Translations under genes and position numbers: made by a program
Source of the DNA: Candidatus Manganitrophus sp.
GTDB lineage: Bacteria > Nitrospirota > Nitrospiria > SBBL01 > Manganitrophaceae
Assembly: GCA_028865235.1 (NCBI GenBank)
Contig: CP114561.1
Coordinates: 2,562,001 to 2,626,000, forward strand
DNA length: 64,000 nucleotides
Reading direction: 5' to 3'
The notes under the pieces: model-generated
Told to the model about the DNA's origin: nothing
Database searches by the model: none
The model's input: the letters and a program-made list of their open reading frames with translations, nothing else
Part shown: positions 52,289 through 60,213 of the stretch, in pieces
How positions within the stretch are numbered: the stretch's first letter is position 1
Layout: every line of letters starts with the position of its first letter

Positions 52289-53002
52289 CTATATCATCCG
52301 TGTCACCGCGGCGACGATCACCTCTTTTGCTCCACCCTTCAGGAGGATTTTTGATCCTTCCCGTAGGGTGGCGCCGGTGGTGTAGACGTCATCCACCAGC
52401 AGGATCCGCTTTCCTTTGATCGGCGTTGGATCCGATAGGTGAAAGGCCCGCCGGACGTTCTGCGCCCGCTCTTTCCGCGAAAGACCGACCTGGGGGAGAG
52501 TGTCCCGGGAGCGGTTCAACGCATCGATCAGGAGCGGAACTTGTGTGAAACGGGCGATTCTCTGCGCCAGCAGGAGGGATTGGTTGAACTCCCGTGTTCG
52601 AAGGCGGGTGGGATGAAGCGGGACGGCCGCCACCAGATCAAACTGAACGGTTGTCAGCTGTTCCATGATCAGACCTGCCAATGGAGCGGCCAGGGAAGTC
52701 TGCTTTTGGTATTTGAAGCGTTGTATCGCATCGGCGAGGATTCCTTCGTAGGGATAGGGGGTGAAGGCGCGTGAGAAGGCTGGAATATCCTCGCGGCACT
52801 CCGCGCAGTGGTGATCGGGGCTGTGCGAGAGGGCCGATGGGGAGGGGAAGGGGGTTGCGCAGATGGAGCATTGGGGCCCGGTCAACGGCCGGATCGTTTC
52901 CCAGCAGCCGCGGCAATAAGGAAGGTCCGACGTTTCATCTGTAATCGAGTGGTCGCAATGGACGCAGGTGCGGGGATAAATTAAATCGAGGAGTTTCTTC
53001 AA
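52289..53002 (-). CDS. ComF-family phosphoribosyltransferase-like protein
   Basis: 237 aa. An N-terminal zinc ribbon-like segment (YPRTCVHCDHSI, LPYCRGCWE, GPQCSICATPF, HHCAECRED) is followed by a type I phosphoribosyltransferase domain: LVAAVPLHPTRLRTREFNQS, LLAQRI, RSRDTLPQVGLSRKERAQNV and the PRPP loop KRILLVDDVYTTGATLREGS. ComF proteins act in DNA uptake for natural competence or in primosome-linked DNA handling. Last gene of the leftward set with VanZ and a 204-aa protein. Confidence 0.87.
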   Translation of the reverse strand: MKKLLDLIYPRTCVHCDHSITDETSDLPYCRGCWETIRPLTGPQCSICATPFPSPSALSHSPDHHCAECREDIPAFSRAFTPYPYEGILADAIQRFKYQKQTSLAAPLAGLIMEQLTTVQFDLVAAVPLHPTRLRTREFNQSLLLAQRIARFTQVPLLIDALNRSRDTLPQVGLSRKERAQNVRRAFHLSDPTPIKGKRILLVDDVYTTGATLREGSKILLKGGAKEVIVAAVTRMI

Positions 53003-53017
53003 AAACGGGGCCGACGG

Positions 53018-53611
53018 TCAGCGATGCCGGACATAATAAATGACCCCCGCGGCGCCGGAGAGAACGCCGGTGCTTAGAATGATCAGCAGCATCTTCCAAA
53101 AAGAGAGGGTTCCTCCCTGTAAGACGATCAGCACCATGATCGCTGAGAAGATCCCCCACGCGAACCACCACCCGAAGAACTTCGCCTGAATGGTTGAAAT
53201 GTCGCCGTGAAAAAAACTCCAGAGAGTCGTTCCCAGGACGGTGCCGAAGGTATCGATGCCGACATCTTGAATGCTGCCGGTGCGGGAGAGGACAAATCCC
53301 TGGTGAAACTCGTCGATCCCGGCATAAACGATGCAAATGCCGACGGCGCCGAAAGCCGCCCGCCATGACCAGCCCTGTTTGCCTTGTTTGAGGGCATAAA
53401 GCCATAAGACCGAGAGAATGGCATATTCCACCACATGCGCCAGCTTCCGGATGGCGATCAACGTGAAGACCAGGTTTCTTCGGGAGATCTCGGGAGCAAA
53501 AATTTTAATGAGGGGAGCGATAAAGGCGTTGGTGTTGTCCATCGAGCCGACGTCGGTGGAGAAGAGGAACATCAATCCCATCCAGAGCATCGGGCCGAGG
53601 TAGTATTTCAT
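53018..53611 (-). CDS. VanZ-family membrane protein
   Basis: 197 aa. Blocks IAIRKLAHVVEYAILSVLWL, VYAGIDEFHQGFVLSRTGSI and QDVGIDTFGTVLGTTLWSFF are the VanZ signature (K-x-x-H-x-x-E-Y, D-E-x-H-Q, D-x-x-x-N/T-x-x-G), followed by an extra pair of helices at the C-terminus (FAWGIFSAIMVLIVLQGGTL, LLIILSTGVLSGAAGVIYYV). VanZ proteins can raise teicoplanin resistance; most act in unknown envelope tasks. Its ATG overlaps the stop of the upstream 204-aa gene by 4 bp. Confidence 0.85.
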   Translation of the reverse strand: MKYYLGPMLWMGLMFLFSTDVGSMDNTNAFIAPLIKIFAPEISRRNLVFTLIAIRKLAHVVEYAILSVLWLYALKQGKQGWSWRAAFGAVGICIVYAGIDEFHQGFVLSRTGSIQDVGIDTFGTVLGTTLWSFFHGDISTIQAKFFGWWFAWGIFSAIMVLIVLQGGTLSFWKMLLIILSTGVLSGAAGVIYYVRHR

Positions 53612-54222
53612 GGCGACTGGGGGGCGGCCTCAATCGGTTCATCGAAGAGGACCAGCCGGATGAGTTTTCGTGAAATATCGGTGATGATCATCGTTTGCTG
53701 AGAGATCGTGAAAGAAAAAGAAAGATCGAGTGTCTGCATGATCTCCGCGATGTCGTTGCCGAACTTGAATGCGGGCGCCAATCGCGGATCCTCGAAGTTG
53801 GGATTGCGATAGGTGAGATAGTCGATGAAGCTGTCTTTGGAAGGAAGGGATCGGTAGATCTCGTAATGAACGGCATCGGTGAGCGCCGATGGAATAGGGG
53901 AATCGGGATATTGCTCGGAAAGCTCATTAAAGAAGGTGACGAGCATGAGGCCGGTCAGTTTGCGTAGGATCGCCGATTTCTTTGAGTCGTCGATCTGCTC
54001 CACGACCCTGCTTCCAAAACGGGTATCATAATGACGGATCTGCTCCTGAAGGACTTTCATAAAGAGGTAATCGGCTCCTTGGCGGACCGTTTCCCCCATC
54101 TTGGGAAGAAGGGTGATGATCTCTTCGATTTTGGGGTCGAGTGTTCCTTGGTTTCGACGGAGTGCTTTTACGGCGGGATTGGCGGTCGGTTTACGCTGGA
54201 ATAAAGCATCAAGCCAGCCCAA
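53608..54222 (-). CDS. Cytoplasmic protein of unknown function
   Basis: 204 aa, no signal or helix. Starts MGWLDALFQRKPTANPAVKA; helical, charged. The region FGNDIAEIMQTLDLSFSFTI followed by SQQTMIITDISRKLIRLVLF is the best-defined part and may be a C-terminal domain. No family recognised. First in the operon with VanZ (4-bp overlap) and comF. Confidence 0.6.
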   Translation of the reverse strand: MGWLDALFQRKPTANPAVKALRRNQGTLDPKIEEIITLLPKMGETVRQGADYLFMKVLQEQIRHYDTRFGSRVVEQIDDSKKSAILRKLTGLMLVTFFNELSEQYPDSPIPSALTDAVHYEIYRSLPSKDSFIDYLTYRNPNFEDPRLAPAFKFGNDIAEIMQTLDLSFSFTISQQTMIITDISRKLIRLVLFDEPIEAAPQSP

Positions 54223-54385
54223 GGTTTTCTCCCATCGTTAGCTAATTCGCCCGTACTATACAGGAATCATCGAAATCGGGCAAGTCTTTGAGCCGGATCG
54301 GGCGGGAGATCATCGTGAACGATCAGCGATTCAGCGCGCATCCGATCGAAGCCCGCGGCAGAGTAAAAATGGAAGGGAGTTCACC

Positions 54386-54414
54386 TTGACAATTCAGGTC
54401 GAATTCCCTAGAAT
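54386..54414 (+). promoter_or_regulatory. Promoter of tadA
   Basis: TTGACA, 17-base spacer, TAGAAT, about 29 bases before the tadA ATG. Confidence 0.6.
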
Positions 54415-54449
54415 CCACCGGATGGTCCTCAGAATTCAACCTCACTTGC

Positions 54450-54923
54450 ATGCGCCCCACTGATCAGGATGAGCAGTACATGCGGCTGGCCCTGAAGGCT
54501 GCGGAAGCGGCCTTTGACGAAGGGGAAGTCCCGGTCGGTGCCGTCCTGGTCTGCAAGGATGCAACCATTACCGCTTACAACCTGAAAGAGCGCCAGCATG
54601 ATCCGACGGCACATGCCGAGATGCTGGTCCTCCGGAAGGGGGGAGAGATGTTGGGGCGTTGGCGGTTGGGCGGGACCCTTTATGTGACGTTGGAGCCCTG
54701 CGCCATGTGTGCTGGGGCCTTGATCCAGGCCCGGATCGATCGCCTGGTCTACGGCGCGGCCGATCCCAAGGCCGGCGCCTGCGGGTCGGTGATCGAAGTG
54801 GCGCGGGAGCCTCGGTTCAATCATCGGATGGAGGTGCTCGGCGGGGTTCTCTCGGGTGAGTCGGAACAGCTGCTCCAGCGTTTTTTCGATCGTCTGCGGG
54901 GACGAGAGATCGTTAAACGTTAG
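54450..54923 (+). CDS. tadA: tRNA-specific adenosine(34) deaminase
   Basis: 157 aa. Deaminase motifs: PTAHAEMLVLRKGGEM with the zinc-binding His and catalytic Glu, and TLEPCAMCAGALIQARIDRL with two zinc cysteines; then VYGAADPKAGACGSV, as in TadA. It converts A34 of tRNA-Arg(ACG) to inosine. The last five codons (EIVKR) are already part of a repeat array that continues downstream. Two tRNA-Ser genes and SRP RNA follow. Confidence 0.92.
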   Translation: MRPTDQDEQYMRLALKAAEAAFDEGEVPVGAVLVCKDATITAYNLKERQHDPTAHAEMLVLRKGGEMLGRWRLGGTLYVTLEPCAMCAGALIQARIDRLVYGAADPKAGACGSVIEVAREPRFNHRMEVLGGVLSGESEQLLQRFFDRLRGREIVKR

Positions 54924-54993
54924 TCGTTATTCGTTAAACGGGTCAGTGACAGAACCGCGATTAACGAATAACGATTCATGGTTAACGAAATAA
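54912..54993. repeat. Degenerate CGTTATTCGTTAAACG repeat array, left of tRNA-Ser 1
   Basis: CGTTATTCGTTAAACG at 54925-54940 and the inverted ATTAACGAATAACGATT at 54960 with AACGATTCATGGTTAACG and ACGAAATAACG. The array begins in the last codons of tadA. Confidence 0.6.
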
Positions 54994-54994
54994 C

Positions 54995-55086
54995 GGAGAG
55001 ATGGCCGAGTTCGGTTGAAGGCGTCTGACTCGAAATCAGATGTGGGGGTAACTCCACCGGGGGTTCGAATCCCTCTCTCTCCGCCA
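54995..55086 (+). tRNA. tRNA-Ser (anticodon CGA)
   Basis: Begins GGAGAGATGGCCGAGTTCGG; anticodon arm CTGACTCGAAATCAG gives CGA; long variable arm; T arm GGTTCGAATCC; encoded CCA. Confidence 0.94.
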
Positions 55087-55102
55087 GTTCTATCGTAAGC
55101 AA

Positions 55103-55187
55103 CGTTATTCGTTAAACGTGAATCGTTAAACGAGAAGAAAGCTGACGATTCACGAATAGCGAATAACGATTAACGAGTAGCGAATCC
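55103..55187. repeat. Degenerate CGTTATTCGTTAAACG repeat array, between the two tRNA-Ser genes
   Basis: CGTTATTCGTTAAACG at 55103-55118, GAATCGTTAAACG, then the inverse CGATTCACGAATAGCGAATA and CGATTAACGAGTAGCGAAT up to the second tRNA. Confidence 0.6.
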
Positions 55188-55280
55188 GGAGAGATGTCCG
55201 AGCGGCTGAAGGAGCACGACTGGAAATCGTGTAGGCGGCCAAAAGTCGCCTCGGGGGTTCAAATCCCCCTCTCTCCGCCA
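55188..55280 (+). tRNA. tRNA-Ser (anticodon GGA)
   Basis: Begins GGAGAGATGTCCGAGCGGC; anticodon arm CACGACTGGAAATCGTG gives GGA; long variable arm; T arm GGTTCAAATCC; encoded CCA. Confidence 0.94.
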
Positions 55281-55303
55281 ATTTTATTTTCTAAAGATGT
55301 GCT

Positions 55304-55417
55304 TGATGGAGGGACCGGGCCCTGTGCAATAGGAACCTATGAACCCCGCCAGGTCCGGAAGGAAGCAACGGTAAATAGGCCCTCCTATGTGCCGCAGGTT
55401 CACCTGGTCTCTCCATC
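55304..55417 (+). ncRNA. ffs: Signal recognition particle RNA, small bacterial type
   Basis: The apical domain contains CCAGGTCCGGAAGGAAGCAA and the symmetrical strand GCCGCAGGTTCACCTGG; the ends TTGATGGAGGGACC and GGTCTCTCCATCAA pair. It binds Ffh and FtsY for membrane targeting of proteins. A place just before dnaX is common in bacteria. Confidence 0.93.
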
Positions 55418-55455
55418 AAACGCATCTTTAAATACGGCACAGATTCATCAAATAG

Positions 55456-55483
55456 GTAGGGGCCTATTGCAATACGCCCCTAC
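55456..55483. repeat. Dispersed intergenic palindrome, GTAGGGGC family, copy 4
   Basis: GTAGGGGCCTATTGCAATAC then GCCCCTAC: full-length member with both outer arms, between ffs and dnaX. Confidence 0.65.
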
Positions 55484-55513
55484 TGTCCAGATCGTCGGGG
55501 GATCATCGGTCAC

Positions 55514-57157
55514 ATGGCGAGCGATTACCAAGTATCGGCAAGAAAGTGGAGACCGCAGACCTTTGAAGAGGTCATCGGTCAGCGTCATGTGGCGACCACC
55601 CTGATCAATGCCGTTTCTCGGGGGAAGGTCGCGCAGGCTTATCTCTTCTCCGGAATCAGGGGGGTCGGCAAAACAACCATGGCGCGGCTTCTTGCCAAGG
55701 CGCTGAACTGCGCCACACCGCAGGGGGCGAGCCCTTGCAATCAGTGCGATTCGTGCCGGGAGATCACCGAGGGGCGTTCGGTCGATGTGGTTGAGATCGA
55801 CGGCGCGTCGAACACCGGGGTGGATGATGTCCGCGAACTACGCGAGAAGGTGAAGTACCTTCCGCTTCGCGGGAAATTGAAAATTTACATCATCGATGAA
55901 GTGCATATGCTCTCGAACGCCGCCTTTAATGCGCTGCTAAAAACGCTCGAAGAGCCGCCGCTCCATTTGGTATTTATTTTCGCCACGACCGAATCCCACA
56001 AAATCCCTGCGACGATTCTCTCCCGCTGTCAGCATTTTGTTTTCCGCCGGATCTCTCGCCAGGAGATCATTGCACAGCTCCAGCGTGTGGCGGATGAGCG
56101 AAAAGTTCGCTTCGCCGAGCGGGGCTTGGTGCTGATTGCAAAGGCCGCCGAGGGGAGCATGCGGGACGCATTGAGCCTTCTTGATCAGGCGATCTCTTAT
56201 GGCGGTCAAGAGGTCAGTGAAGAGGATCTCTTTACCCTCCTCGGACGAATGGGGGAGGCGCGGTTTCACTCTTTGGTCCGGGCGATCCACGATCGGAATG
56301 CCCCCGCGGCGCTGGGGTTGGCGAGAGAGATTGCCGATCAGGGATATGACCTCCGGCAGTTCCTGGCCGATTGGCTGGAGCATCTGCGGCACCTGATTGT
56401 CGCGCGCAATGTAGAAGGGGCCGAGGCCTGGATCGATCTTCCAAAGGAGGAAATTGATGAGATCCGCGCGGAAGCGGCTCTCTTTACCGATGAAGAGCTG
56501 CAACGCCTCTTTTCCCTCTTTGCCCGCCTTCAGAGCGAGATTCGGACCGCGCCGCATCCGCATCTTCTTTTCGAGGTCGCCTTGATGAAGGGGATTTCAC
56601 TGGCCCATCTTCAGCCGGTTGAAAAAATTCTGGAGCGGCTGGAAGTGTTGGGAGGGGGAGGTTCTTCTGCCCCTTCGGTGAGCGTGCTTCCGCCGAAAAT
56701 GCCAGAAAAAGGAGTTCCTGCGCCGCCGTTTTCCATTCAAAGAGCGCAGGAGATTCCAAAACCGACCCCTTCCTCCACTCCCACCGATAAAAAGAAGGTA
56801 TGGCTGCAGGTGATCTCGGAAATTAAGGGAAAACGGCCGAGCCTCGGATCGTTTTTAGAGCAGGGAACCCTCTTGGAAATCACAGAGCAAAGGGTTAAGA
56901 TAGGCTATTCGGAGTCGTTTTTAATCCCCCTGATTCAAAAAGAAGAGAATCAGAAATTAATGAGCGCTTTGTTCAAGACCCATTTCCAAAGGGAAATGGC
57001 CTTGGAGCTGGTTGATTTGCATGGGGCGGCGATCTCCTCCCCTCCTTCCGGGAAGGACACCACGCAGCATTTACCGACACCGCATCCCTTCGTCCAAGAG
57101 GCGCTGCGGGTGCTGGGGGGAGAGGTGATCGAGACCAAGCAAGGGAAGATATTCTGA
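55514..57157 (+). CDS. dnaX: DNA polymerase III subunit gamma/tau
   Basis: 547 aa. Starts MASDYQVSARKWRPQTFEEV; Walker A GIRGVGKTT at residues 47-55; zinc module C-x8-C-x2-C-x2-C (NCATPQGASPCNQCDSC); IYIIDEVHMLSNAAFNALLK with Walker B; sensor 1 ATTESHKIPATILSRCQHF. The C-terminal part (about 360-547) includes a Pro/Ser-rich linker and a tau-like domain. Clamp loader core. Starts a standard dnaX-ebfC-recR cluster. A programmed frameshift to make gamma is not evident. Confidence 0.95.
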   Translation: MASDYQVSARKWRPQTFEEVIGQRHVATTLINAVSRGKVAQAYLFSGIRGVGKTTMARLLAKALNCATPQGASPCNQCDSCREITEGRSVDVVEIDGASNTGVDDVRELREKVKYLPLRGKLKIYIIDEVHMLSNAAFNALLKTLEEPPLHLVFIFATTESHKIPATILSRCQHFVFRRISRQEIIAQLQRVADERKVRFAERGLVLIAKAAEGSMRDALSLLDQAISYGGQEVSEEDLFTLLGRMGEARFHSLVRAIHDRNAPAALGLAREIADQGYDLRQFLADWLEHLRHLIVARNVEGAEAWIDLPKEEIDEIRAEAALFTDEELQRLFSLFARLQSEIRTAPHPHLLFEVALMKGISLAHLQPVEKILERLEVLGGGGSSAPSVSVLPPKMPEKGVPAPPFSIQRAQEIPKPTPSSTPTDKKKVWLQVISEIKGKRPSLGSFLEQGTLLEITEQRVKIGYSESFLIPLIQKEENQKLMSALFKTHFQREMALELVDLHGAAISSPPSGKDTTQHLPTPHPFVQEALRVLGGEVIETKQGKIF

Positions 57158-57169
57158 TGAGGAGTGATC

Positions 57170-57490
57170 ATGTCGAATAAAAAAATGCTCGGGGATATCA
57201 TGAAGCAGGCGCAGGCGCTCCAGGAGCGGATGGCGAAGCTTCAGGAAGAGGCGGCGAAGAAGACGGTCGAGGCCTCTTCCGGAGGGGGGATGGTGACGGT
57301 GAAGGTGAGCGGGAGACAACAGGTTCTGTCGGTCGCGATCGACCCCGAGATCATCAAATCAGGGGATGTCGAGATGCTTCAAGACCTCATCATGGCGGCC
57401 GTTAATGAAGGGCTCCGAAAGAGCCAAGAGCTGATGGCAGATGAGATGAAAGGAATGACCGGGGGTCTAAATATCCCGGGATTATTTTAG
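57170..57490 (+). CDS. YbaB/EbfC family nucleoid-associated protein
   Basis: 106 aa. N-terminal coiled helix LGDIMKQAQALQERMAKLQE, middle strands VEASSGGGMVTVKVSGRQQV, and the PEIIKSGDVEMLQDLIMAA block, ending NIPGLF. Binds DNA as dimer. Between dnaX and recR as usual. ATG 57170 with GGAG upstream. Confidence 0.92.
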   Translation: MSNKKMLGDIMKQAQALQERMAKLQEEAAKKTVEASSGGGMVTVKVSGRQQVLSVAIDPEIIKSGDVEMLQDLIMAAVNEGLRKSQELMADEMKGMTGGLNIPGLF

Positions 57491-57559
57491 AGAAGAGAGG
57501 GGTGGGGGCTTCGCGCACCTGGTAACAGAGCTCTTTCGGCGCGGGCCCACATATAATAA

Positions 57560-58158
57560 ATGGACCAGAAGGGAAGATTCGCATATTTAATTGAACAGCT
57601 GATGGAACTCCCCGGCGTCGGGAGGAAGTCGGCGCAGCGGATGGCTTTTTACATCTTAAAGATGCCGGCCGAATCGGCAAAAAAATCGGCCAGGCCATTA
57701 TCGACGTCAAAGACATGCTCTCTTTTTGTAAGATCTGCAATAATATTTCAGAAGGGGAAATCTGTACAATTTGCGCCAGCCCCAACCGGGACAGCCAAAG
57801 GGTGGTAGTTGTGGAAGAGCCGAGCACCCTTTATGCGATCGAGAGAACCGGAGAATATAAAGGGCTCTACCACGTCTTGCTTGGTGCCCTTTCTCCTTTA
57901 TCGGAGACGAACGGCACGGAGCTCACCATCAAAAATCTCATCGAACGGCTTGAAAAGGGAGGGATTTCGGAGGTCATTATCGCCACCAATCCCAACATCG
58001 AAGGGGAAGCGACCGCCATTTACCTGACCCGCCTCATCAAGCCGCTCCACATCAAGGTCACCCGGATTGCCTGCGGTATTCCCGTCGGTGTCGATCTGGA
58101 ATATGCCGACGAAGTGACCCTCGCCAAATCGCTCGAAGGCCGGCGCGAGATCGGATAA
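57560..58158 (+). CDS. recR: Recombination mediator RecR (one frameshift)
   Basis: HhH motif LIEQLMELPGVGRKSAQRMA, then a frame break at seven A (57679-57685); one more A gives SAKKIGQAIIDVKDMLSFCK. After that the C4 zinc finger CKICNNISEGEICTIC and the Toprim domain (VVVVEEPSTLYAIERTGEYK, GLYHVLLGALSPL, IIATNPNIEGEATAIYL) and end GIPVGVDLEYADEVTLAKSL. About 200 aa, full length. It loads RecA with RecF and RecO. Confidence 0.92.
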
Positions 58159-58165
58159 AATTCCC

Positions 58166-58194
58166 TTGACGAGTTAAATAGGGGTATGTTATCT
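58166..58194 (+). promoter_or_regulatory. Promoter of the oxidoreductase operon
   Basis: TTGACG, 17-base spacer, TTATCT, giving a transcription start around 58201 and a leader of about 148 bases. Confidence 0.55.
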
Positions 58195-58250
58195 TTTAAA
58201 AATACCTTCTGGCATTATTATTTGTATTTTCAGAAGTTTTTAGGATTTTG

Positions 58251-58280
58251 AAGAGGCCTGCAGAAAACTGCAGGCCTCTT
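58251..58280 (+). promoter_or_regulatory. Leader hairpin of the oxidoreductase operon
   Basis: AAGAGGCCTGCAG and CTGCAGGCCTCTT form a perfect 13-bp stem with an AAAA loop. No T-run follows, so it is more likely an mRNA stabiliser, attenuator part or protein target than a terminator. Confidence 0.5.
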
Positions 58281-58348
58281 CGGCCCGAATGGGCAAATAG
58301 GCTCTTTCTATTCGCCGGTTTATCAGATTCTCAAAGGGAGTTCTACTG

Positions 58349-58975
58349 ATGGCAAAATATCGCGTCTTACCGGGTCCGGAAGCTTTCTTGCCCCCTTCAG
58401 CTGCCTGCGCGGGTGTCGTCCTTCCCGACCCGGGCCAGGGCCACATTCATGGAGAGATTGTCCACGAAGATATTGCAATGGAGGAAGCCGCAAAACAGCT
58501 CTTGTCGGCGAAGGTGCCGACGATCTTTCCCGGTCCGCTGGTTCTTTGGAACTGGAATGAGAAGGCGGCCAAAAAAGCGACCGCGATTAAGGCCCTCTAT
58601 GATGAACTCAAATCTCATAACGCCGGGGCGTTGCTGATTCCGATGCCCGACTACCGGCCGAAATACCCCAAGATTAATCCTGAAGTCGAAATCAACCCCA
58701 ACCATCCAAATCTGACCATCTGGCATAATAAAATCGATGCATGCATGTTTGTCGGCGTCCACTGTCACCAGGCAAATCTTTCCCTGAAGATTATCCGGGG
58801 GGGAACCAATTGTTATACGATTGCGATGTGCGCCCAAGCAGGCCACGAAGATGCAATGCTCTCCTTCCGTGATGCGACGCCCGATAAAATCTGGAAGTTG
58901 GCGGAGGTGGTTCGGAAGGCGAAGGCATCCGGTGTTTACGCAAGCCGGGGCGGGGTGGCCGTTTCAAAAGCTTAA
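58349..58975 (+). CDS. 2-oxoacid:ferredoxin oxidoreductase, small extra (epsilon-type) subunit
   Basis: 208 aa. First gene of the operon, with AAAGGGAG upstream. It begins MAKYRVLPGPEAFLPPSAAC. The rest (GALLIPMPDYRPKYPKINPE, WHNKIDACMFVGVHCHQANL, IIRGGTNCYTIAMCAQAGHE) matches the protein called 'carbon monoxide dehydrogenase beta subunit family' in Nitrospira and the ForE subunit of Hydrogenobacter. Its presence marks the five-subunit enzyme, as opposed to the two- or four-subunit forms. Exact role is not established; it is a structural or redox accessory. Cysteines are few and not arranged as a classical cluster site. Confidence 0.85.
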   Translation: MAKYRVLPGPEAFLPPSAACAGVVLPDPGQGHIHGEIVHEDIAMEEAAKQLLSAKVPTIFPGPLVLWNWNEKAAKKATAIKALYDELKSHNAGALLIPMPDYRPKYPKINPEVEINPNHPNLTIWHNKIDACMFVGVHCHQANLSLKIIRGGTNCYTIAMCAQAGHEDAMLSFRDATPDKIWKLAEVVRKAKASGVYASRGGVAVSKA

Positions 58976-59013
58976 AAGTGGTAAGACCCTAAATCCTATA
59001 AGGAGGGGACCCA

Positions 59014-60213
59014 ATGGAAGCGAATACGATCATCGGTACCGTAAATAAGAAGGGCCAGAAAATTGTTGAGCCGGAGTACCTCTTTTTTGAAGCCCCTCGG
59101 CAGCAGTATTTCATGACAGGGAGCGAGGTCGTTCGAGAGGCGATCCGTCGGGCAAGCGTCGATATCTCTGTGGCCTATCCGATCACCCCTCAGAGCGAGG
59201 CGGCGGCGATGGTCGGCGATCTCTATGTGGAAGGGTATGTCGGGGATTATTTCCGAGGAGAGAGCGAATTCGCCGTGATGTCGCAGTGCGCCGGCGCCTC
59301 CTTCGGTGGAGCGCGTGTCTTCACGACCACCTCGGGACCGGGAACCCTCCGTGCTTATGAGAATTTCCCGATGTGGGCCGGCTCCCGTCTCCCGATCCTG
59401 ATCAACGTGATGGTCCGCGGGATCAACTCTCCCCTCAACATTCAGCCGGACACGCTTGAGCTGGGGATGATTCTCGATACCGGGATGCTCATCTGGCACG
59501 CGGAGACCGCTCAAGAGCTTTTGGATTATCTCCTCAAAGGTTATATCGTTGCCGAAGAGCCCGATGTTCATCTCCCGATCGCTGTTGTCATCGACGGGTT
59601 TTTCGTCAGCCATACCAAAGATATGGTCATGATCCCTTCGGCCGATTTGGCGCTTCCTCCCTACAACCCATACCGCTCCCCGGTGCCTTGTATGGATATG
59701 GAAGTTCCGCCGGTCCGGATGATGCGGGATCCCTTCGTGATGAAGAGCAACTACATCAGCTATGCAACGCATGCAAGCTGGCAGCAGGAGATCCGCGCCG
59801 CCATCGAACGGTCCAGGAAGCACACCATCCGTCTAATCGGGGGATTGATCGAGGAAGAAAACAGCGATGCGGAGATTTTGATTGTTTCGTCGGGAACCGC
59901 CGTAGCGCAAGGGCGGGAGGCGATTCGTCTCTTGGCGGAGGAGGGAATCCGCGTTGGGATCGTGAAAGTAAAGACCCTCCGTCCGTTCCCCCATGAAGAG
60001 ATTCGTCAGGCGACAAAGAATGCCAAATTGATTTTTGTGCCGGAGTTCAACGTGGTCGGGTGGATGGCGCGCGAGATCAAAGCGGTTATCCCTGATAACC
60101 ACCGCGTTATCGAAGGGCCGCATGTGGCCGGCGGTATGACGATGCCCCCTGAAGTGATCGTGGAAGAGATTAAAAAAGTGCTGGCCGGTAAAAAGGAGGT
60201 GGTCCGTGGGTAA
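59014..60213 (+). CDS. 2-oxoacid:ferredoxin oxidoreductase alpha subunit
   Basis: 399 aa with AGGAGGGG before the ATG. Contains the N-terminal PP domain DISVAYPITPQSEAAAMVGD and ESEFAVMSQCAGASFGGARV followed by FTTTSGPGTL, and the C-terminal transketolase-type domain (VGIVKVKTLRPFPHEEIRQA, FVPEFNVVGWMAREIKAVI). The subunit binds the 2-oxoacid and CoA side. In reductive TCA organisms such enzymes reductively carboxylate acetyl-CoA or succinyl-CoA. Whether the substrate is pyruvate or 2-oxoglutarate cannot be decided from sequence here. The end overlaps the beta gene by 8 bp. Confidence 0.9.
   Translation: MEANTIIGTVNKKGQKIVEPEYLFFEAPRQQYFMTGSEVVREAIRRASVDISVAYPITPQSEAAAMVGDLYVEGYVGDYFRGESEFAVMSQCAGASFGGARVFTTTSGPGTLRAYENFPMWAGSRLPILINVMVRGINSPLNIQPDTLELGMILDTGMLIWHAETAQELLDYLLKGYIVAEEPDVHLPIAVVIDGFFVSHTKDMVMIPSADLALPPYNPYRSPVPCMDMEVPPVRMMRDPFVMKSNYISYATHASWQQEIRAAIERSRKHTIRLIGGLIEEENSDAEILIVSSGTAVAQGREAIRLLAEEGIRVGIVKVKTLRPFPHEEIRQATKNAKLIFVPEFNVVGWMAREIKAVIPDNHRVIEGPHVAGGMTMPPEVIVEEIKKVLAGKKEVVRG

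Noticed and set aside
58251..58280. Perfect hairpin as terminator of recR
   Set aside because: No T-run on either strand and it lies downstream of the promoter for the next operon, so it is part of that leader.
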